Below are positions 5,453-8,327 of a stretch of DNA of 8,327 nt, one piece after another; within the stretch, counting starts at the first letter, position 1, and each line of letters begins with the position of its first letter. The stretch comes from Lachnospiraceae bacterium (GTDB taxonomy: Bacteria; Bacillota; Clostridia; Lachnospirales; Lachnospiraceae). Under the pieces are notes generated by a model. That model saw only the letters and a list, made by a program, of their open reading frames with translations. It was not told where the DNA came from and ran no database searches. The stretch covers positions 1-8,327 of the forward strand of contig JAAVAG010000145.1 of assembly GCA_014804185.1 (NCBI GenBank), given 5' to 3'. The translations under genes and the position numbers were made by a program.

Positions 5453-6397
5453 ATGAAAAAACAGAAAATTGTCGTCTCTCTGGGCCACAATGCACTGGGC
5501 TACACCACCACGCAGCAGTGGGACGCCGTGAAAGTGACCGCGAAAGTGCTGGCGGATCTGGTGGAGGAGCATTTCCAGCTGACCATCACCCACAGCAACG
5601 GCCCCCAGGTGAGCATGATCCATAAAGCCATGACCCAGCTTCGAAGAGTTTACATCGATTACACCCCCGCGCCCATGTGCGTATGTTCCGCCATGAGCCA
5701 GGGATATGTGGGCTATGACATCCAGAATTCCCTGCGCTCGGAACTTCTGAAACGCGGGATTTCCAAACCCGTCAGCACGATCCTCACACAGGTTACCGTA
5801 GACCCTTACGATGAAGCTTTCTACGAGCCCACCAAGGTGATCGGACGCCATATGTCCAGAGAGGACGCCGAAATAGAAATCAAAAAGGGAAACTATGTGA
5901 CCGAAGAACCCGGCAAAGGTTTCCGGCGTGTTGTCGCAGCGCCCAAACCCATCGATATCGTTGAGATTGAGGCGATCCGCACATTGGCGGAAGCCGATCA
6001 GGTAGTCATCGCCTGCGGCGGAGGCGGCATCCCCGTTATTGAGCAGAACCATATCCTGAAAGGCGCTTCCGCGGTCATTGAAAAAGACGCCGTAGCCGGA
6101 AAGCTGGCTTCCGATCTGAGCGCCGACTGTCTGATGATTCTCACCACCGTGCCGGAGGCATACAAAAACTTTGGCACCCCCGCCCAGACTCCCATCCGCT
6201 CCATGACCACGGCGGAAGCCGCAAAATATGTGGCGGACGGTCAGTTTGAAAAAGGCACTATGCTGCCCAAAATTGAGGCCGCTCTCTCCTACCTGCGCGC
6301 GGTTCCCACCGGACGGGCAGTCATCACTTCCATGGAATACTGCATGGATGCCCTGAAAGGAAAAGCGGGCACCACGCTCCGCGAGTCATCCTTCTGA
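5453..6397 (+). CDS. arcC: Carbamate kinase-like protein (amino acid kinase family)
   Basis: Carbamate kinases interconvert carbamoyl phosphate plus ADP and carbamate plus ATP, usually making ATP from arginine, citrulline or purine breakdown. The 314-residue length is typical. Family motifs seen: SNGPQV (48-53), PMCVCSAMSQGYVGYDIQN (74-92), ILTQVTVDPYDEAF (110-123), PTKVIG (126-131), GFRRVVAAPKPIDIVE (156-171), GGGGIPV (189-195), GASAVIEKDAVAGKLA (204-219, K211, D212) and KGTMLPKIEAA (267-277). It recalls the E. coli YqeA branch. Unusually, the first phosphate loop reads LGHNALG instead of GGNA (H12), and the second reads HSNGPQVS instead of HGNGPQVG (S48, S54). No arcA, arcB or other arginine or purine genes are visible. 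ATG 5453 follows AAAGGAG with 11-nt spacing. The family is sure; the physiological role and whether carbamate is the substrate are less so. Confidence 0.88.
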   Translation: MKKQKIVVSLGHNALGYTTTQQWDAVKVTAKVLADLVEEHFQLTITHSNGPQVSMIHKAMTQLRRVYIDYTPAPMCVCSAMSQGYVGYDIQNSLRSELLKRGISKPVSTILTQVTVDPYDEAFYEPTKVIGRHMSREDAEIEIKKGNYVTEEPGKGFRRVVAAPKPIDIVEIEAIRTLAEADQVVIACGGGGIPVIEQNHILKGASAVIEKDAVAGKLASDLSADCLMILTTVPEAYKNFGTPAQTPIRSMTTAEAAKYVADGQFEKGTMLPKIEAALSYLRAVPTGRAVITSMEYCMDALKGKAGTTLRESSF

Positions 6398-6401
6398 TAA
6401 C

Positions 6402-6430
6402 AAAAACGGGGAATTTAATTCCCCGTTTTT
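6402..6430. terminator. Bidirectional terminator between convergent arcC and lspA
   Basis: Perfect 13-bp inverted repeat (6402-6414 with 6418-6430) with a 3-nt loop, starting with A5 and ending with T5, so both strands give a GC stem and a U tract. It lies 4 nt past the carbamate kinase stop. In the other direction it contains the last four codons of lspA, and the lspA TAA occupies the loop (6415-6417). Confidence 0.93.
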
Positions 6431-6882
6431 ATACTTCCCAGTGTCACAAACACCGCACCGATTATAATACAGAAATCGGAAAGATTGAACACAATTCTTC
6501 TGAGTCGTTTCCACTTCACGCCGAAACTCACGTAATCCACTACATATCTGCGCTTCAGGCGGTCATATGTGTTGCTGAAAGCGCCGCCCAGAAGCAGCGT
6601 CACGCCCCACCGCAGCAGCGCGTTTCCTCTTCCGGTAAGTCCAAGCGCGAACGCAGCCGTCAAAACAGCACACAAAACCAGAGAGATCAGGGTAATCACG
6701 CCGGGATGGCTTTTCCCCAGATTCAGCGCTGCGCCCCGGTTATGGTATTTCCGGATAAGCAGCCTGCCGCCCAGAACAGCCCGCTCGCTGCCGGTCTGCA
6801 TGTTTTTTTCTATTTTGTTCTTTATATACAGATCCGCTGAAAAGATCGCCGCCACTGCCGCGGCCATTATGACAGCTGTCAT
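6415..6882 (-). CDS. lspA: Signal peptidase II-like lipoprotein peptidase
   Basis: LspA is a membrane aspartyl protease that removes signal peptides from prolipoproteins after lipidation. The 155-residue product has about four hydrophobic segments (roughly 2-18, 60-82, 88-103, 136-149) and the family motifs in order: NRGAAL (48-53), GGAFSNTYDR (99-108), VVDY (114-117) and FNLSD (132-136). D116 and D136 match the catalytic pair. It deviates from common LspA in SN for GN (103-104), FNLSD for FNxAD, and a basic WKRLRR insert before the last motif. It could therefore be a paralogue. The ATG at 6882 lies 15 nt after the fprA stop with only a weak GGGG/AGGG site, suggesting coupling to fprA translation. 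MetQ in this window is the kind of substrate it would process. Confidence 0.85.
   Translation of the reverse strand: MTAVIMAAAVAAIFSADLYIKNKIEKNMQTGSERAVLGGRLLIRKYHNRGAALNLGKSHPGVITLISLVLCAVLTAAFALGLTGRGNALLRWGVTLLLGGAFSNTYDRLKRRYVVDYVSFGVKWKRLRRIVFNLSDFCIIIGAVFVTLGSIKTGN
6869..6882. repeat. 14-bp perfect palindrome at the lspA start codon
   Basis: ATGACAGCTGTCAT reads identically on both strands and begins exactly at the lspA ATG (minus strand). It encodes Met-Thr-Ala-Val and part of the next codon. In RNA it could make a small stem or a dimerising site at the initiation region; as DNA it could bind a dimeric protein. Chance is also possible. Confidence 0.35.
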
Positions 6883-6897
6883 ATCCCTACCCCGCGC

Positions 6898-8064
6898 CTA
6901 TGCCAGCAGCTGATCCGCCAGCTCCGTCAGTTCCTCTACCGTCCCATTTTTCACGGCTCCCTGGATGGTGATGGACTTTTCCAGAACGTTGACGCCGCTC
7001 ATCTGGGAAAGAATCTCACTCATACAGCGCTTTGCCGAGGGCGCCCAGGAACCGTTCTCGATCAGAGCGACCGTTCTCTTCTGATAGTTTTTCGCCTTGA
7101 GCAGATGCAGGAACGTCTCCATAAAGGGCATCAGTCCCCCGTTGTAAGAGACGGCGGCAAGCACCACTTTTCCATAGCGGAATGCATTTTCCACGGCCTC
7201 AGCCATATCTTCCCGGGCCAGATCCGCACATTCCACCCTGGGGCAGCCCTTTTGCAGCAGGATCTCCTCCAGCTTTCTGGCGGCCTGCGCGGTATTTCCA
7301 TGGAAAGAGGCATAGGCGATAAAGACGCCTTCCGTCTCCGGCTGGTAGCTGCTCCAGATATTGTATTTGTCCAGATAATAGCCCAGATTTTCGTTCAGCA
7401 CAGGTCCGTGAAGCGGGCAGATGACCTGAATGTCCAGTCCTGCCGCCTTTTTGAGTACGCTCTGGACGGGCATACCGAATTTTCCCACAATGTTAAAGTA
7501 GTACCTTCTCGCCTCGCAGTCCCAGTCCTCCTCCGCGTCCAGCGCCCCGAATTTTCCGAACGCATCCGCGCTGAACAGAACCTTATCATAACTGTCATAT
7601 GTAAACATCACTTCCGGCCAGTGCACCATGGGAGTCATCATGAAGCGAAGTTCGTGCCTGCCCAGGGAAAGGGTATCTCCCTCCTTGACCGTAACCGCAT
7701 TTTCCAGATTCAGTTCAAAATAATTTGCAAGCAGCTGAAAGGTCTTTGCATTGCCCACCAGCTTTGCAGAAGGGTATCGCTCCAGAAACGCGCCTATGCT
7801 GGAAGCATGATCCGGCTCCACATGTGAGATGACAAGATAATCCGGAGTTTTTCCCGCCAGGGCTTTCTCCAGATTGTCCAGATATTCCTCTTTCTTTCTC
7901 CGATCCACCGTATCCATCACAGCAATTTTCTCATCCATAATCAGATAAGAATTGTAGGCAATGCCGTTTGGAACGACATACTGTCCCTCGAACAGGTCGA
8001 TGTCCCTGTCATTTACGCCTATGTAAAGAATGTCATTGGGCAGTTTAACTGCAGATGTTCCCAT
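6898..8064 (-). CDS. fprA: Flavodiiron protein (oxygen/NO reductase), FprA type
   Basis: Cytosolic enzyme that reduces O2 to water, or NO to N2O, using electrons normally supplied by rubredoxin; in anaerobes it protects against oxygen. The 388-residue two-domain architecture is standard. The metallo-beta-lactamase-like domain (about 1-245) carries all diiron ligands: H81, E83, D85 in SHVEPDHASS, H148 in MVHWPE, D167 in SADAFGKFG and H219 in CPLHGPV. The flavodoxin domain (about 247-386) has the FMN phosphate loop SFHGNT (253-258), SYNGGLMPFM (306-315) and ENGSWAPSAKR (336-346). The ATG at 8064 has a perfect AGGAGGT site (8071-8077), 6-nt spacer. It sits 40 nt after aroK and 15 nt before lspA on the same strand. 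No rubredoxin or reductase gene is in view, so O2 versus NO preference cannot be told. Confidence 0.95.
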   Translation of the reverse strand: MGTSAVKLPNDILYIGVNDRDIDLFEGQYVVPNGIAYNSYLIMDEKIAVMDTVDRRKKEEYLDNLEKALAGKTPDYLVISHVEPDHASSIGAFLERYPSAKLVGNAKTFQLLANYFELNLENAVTVKEGDTLSLGRHELRFMMTPMVHWPEVMFTYDSYDKVLFSADAFGKFGALDAEEDWDCEARRYYFNIVGKFGMPVQSVLKKAAGLDIQVICPLHGPVLNENLGYYLDKYNIWSSYQPETEGVFIAYASFHGNTAQAARKLEEILLQKGCPRVECADLAREDMAEAVENAFRYGKVVLAAVSYNGGLMPFMETFLHLLKAKNYQKRTVALIENGSWAPSAKRCMSEILSQMSGVNVLEKSITIQGAVKNGTVEELTELADQLLA

Positions 8065-8104
8065 TTCAGTACCTCCTGAATTTCAAATTCTCGTTTTGAT
8101 TTTG

Positions 8105-8327
8105 TTACCGACGGCTGCATGCGTCGGCAATCTCCGCGACAATTTCGCGCAGCTGTTTTCCTTCGCAGTCAACCGTAATATGAGCATATTTTTCATACAG
8201 GGGAATTCTCTCCGCGTACAGTTCTTCCAGCGTCTGTCCCTCTCTCAGCGTCACGCCCCTGGCGTTTAAGTCGCCCAGCCTCTCGGCAATCTCATGGCAG
8301 GGCAGCTGCAGATATACGGTCACACCG
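8105..8327 (-). CDS. aroK: Shikimate kinase, C-terminal part, cut by window edge
   Basis: Phosphorylates shikimate to shikimate 3-phosphate, the step just before AroA. Only the last 73 residues are visible; the Walker A half lies beyond the right edge. The segment reads GVTVYLQLP, then LGDLNARGVTL (lid region), then LYAERIPLYEKYAHITVD. The arginine in ERIPLYEKYA is the substrate-binding Arg conserved in shikimate kinases. A GTG near the edge (8323) is in frame but should not be taken as the start, because it falls within the conserved beta strand. It ends with TAA at 8105-8107. It is the first visible gene of an apparent aroK-fprA-lspA run on the minus strand. Confidence 0.88.
   Translation of the reverse strand, partial: GVTVYLQLPCHEIAERLGDLNARGVTLREGQTLEELYAERIPLYEKYAHITVDCEGKQLREIVAEIADACSRR
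8108..8127 (-). other. Hairpin at the 3' end of aroK
   Basis: CCGACG (8108-8113) and CGTCGG (8122-8127) form perfect 6-bp arms with an 8-nt loop, immediately before the aroK stop codon on the minus strand. No T tract follows (TAACAAAATC), so it is not a convincing terminator. It could slow or stabilise mRNA between aroK and fprA, or be chance. Confidence 0.25.

Noticed and set aside
4280..6052. A long open frame of 590 codons on the minus strand opposite aroA and the carbamate kinase gene
   Set aside because: It spans two well-supported plus-strand genes and their intergenic gap. Its product is low-complexity, rich in His, Gly and Arg, and shows no domain. It is a by-product of GC-biased codons.
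7105..7827. A 240-codon plus-strand frame opposite fprA
   Set aside because: It is antisense to fprA, which keeps all metal and FMN motifs. No ribosome site or domain is seen.

Overview
This 8.3 kb window looks like ordinary chromosome from a Gram-positive anaerobe of the Bacillota, most likely a clostridial relative such as a Lachnospiraceae member. The reasons are strong AGGAGG-type ribosome binding sites, sigma-A-like promoters with 17-bp spacers, a lipoprotein-type solute-binding protein, a flavodiiron protein typical of anaerobes, and fairly high GC for a clostridium. The taxon is an inference from protein character; no rRNA or other marker is present. I see no mobile element, CRISPR array, tRNA or rRNA.

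Layout from left to right. Positions 1-1012 (minus) hold the N-terminal two thirds of a xylulokinase (xylB), cut by the window edge, with its own promoter near 1087-1115. Positions 1206-3787 (minus) hold a complete methionine ABC importer operon transcribed metN-metI-metQ, closed by a strong hairpin terminator at 1167-1192. A 294-bp divergent intergenic region (3788-4081) carries back-to-back sigma-A promoters, one for metNIQ and one for aroA, plus a structured, GC-rich metN leader. Positions 4082-6397 (plus) hold aroA (EPSP synthase) and a carbamate kinase-like gene with a candidate promoter of its own. A perfect 13-bp bidirectional terminator at 6402-6430 separates these from the convergent minus-strand group aroK (partial, 8105-8327), fprA (flavodiiron protein) and an lspA-like signal peptidase II gene.

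How the genes fit together. MetNIQ imports methionine; MetQ is a predicted lipoprotein, the kind of substrate that an LspA-type peptidase (also in the window) matures. AroK and AroA are two steps of the shikimate pathway, encoded on opposite strands in separate transcription units. FprA is an oxygen- or NO-reducing enzyme. The carbamate kinase and xylulokinase are catabolic kinases without pathway partners in view.

The points most worth a second look are: the metNIQ leader, which lacks recognisable S-box or T-box features but has a ribosome-site-sequestering hairpin that competes with a possible closing stem, and a three-copy GC-rich tandem repeat; altered phosphate-loop residues in the carbamate kinase; a substituted motif in AroA; and the lspA stop codon lying in the loop of a shared terminator. 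No clearly new multi-gene system is visible.
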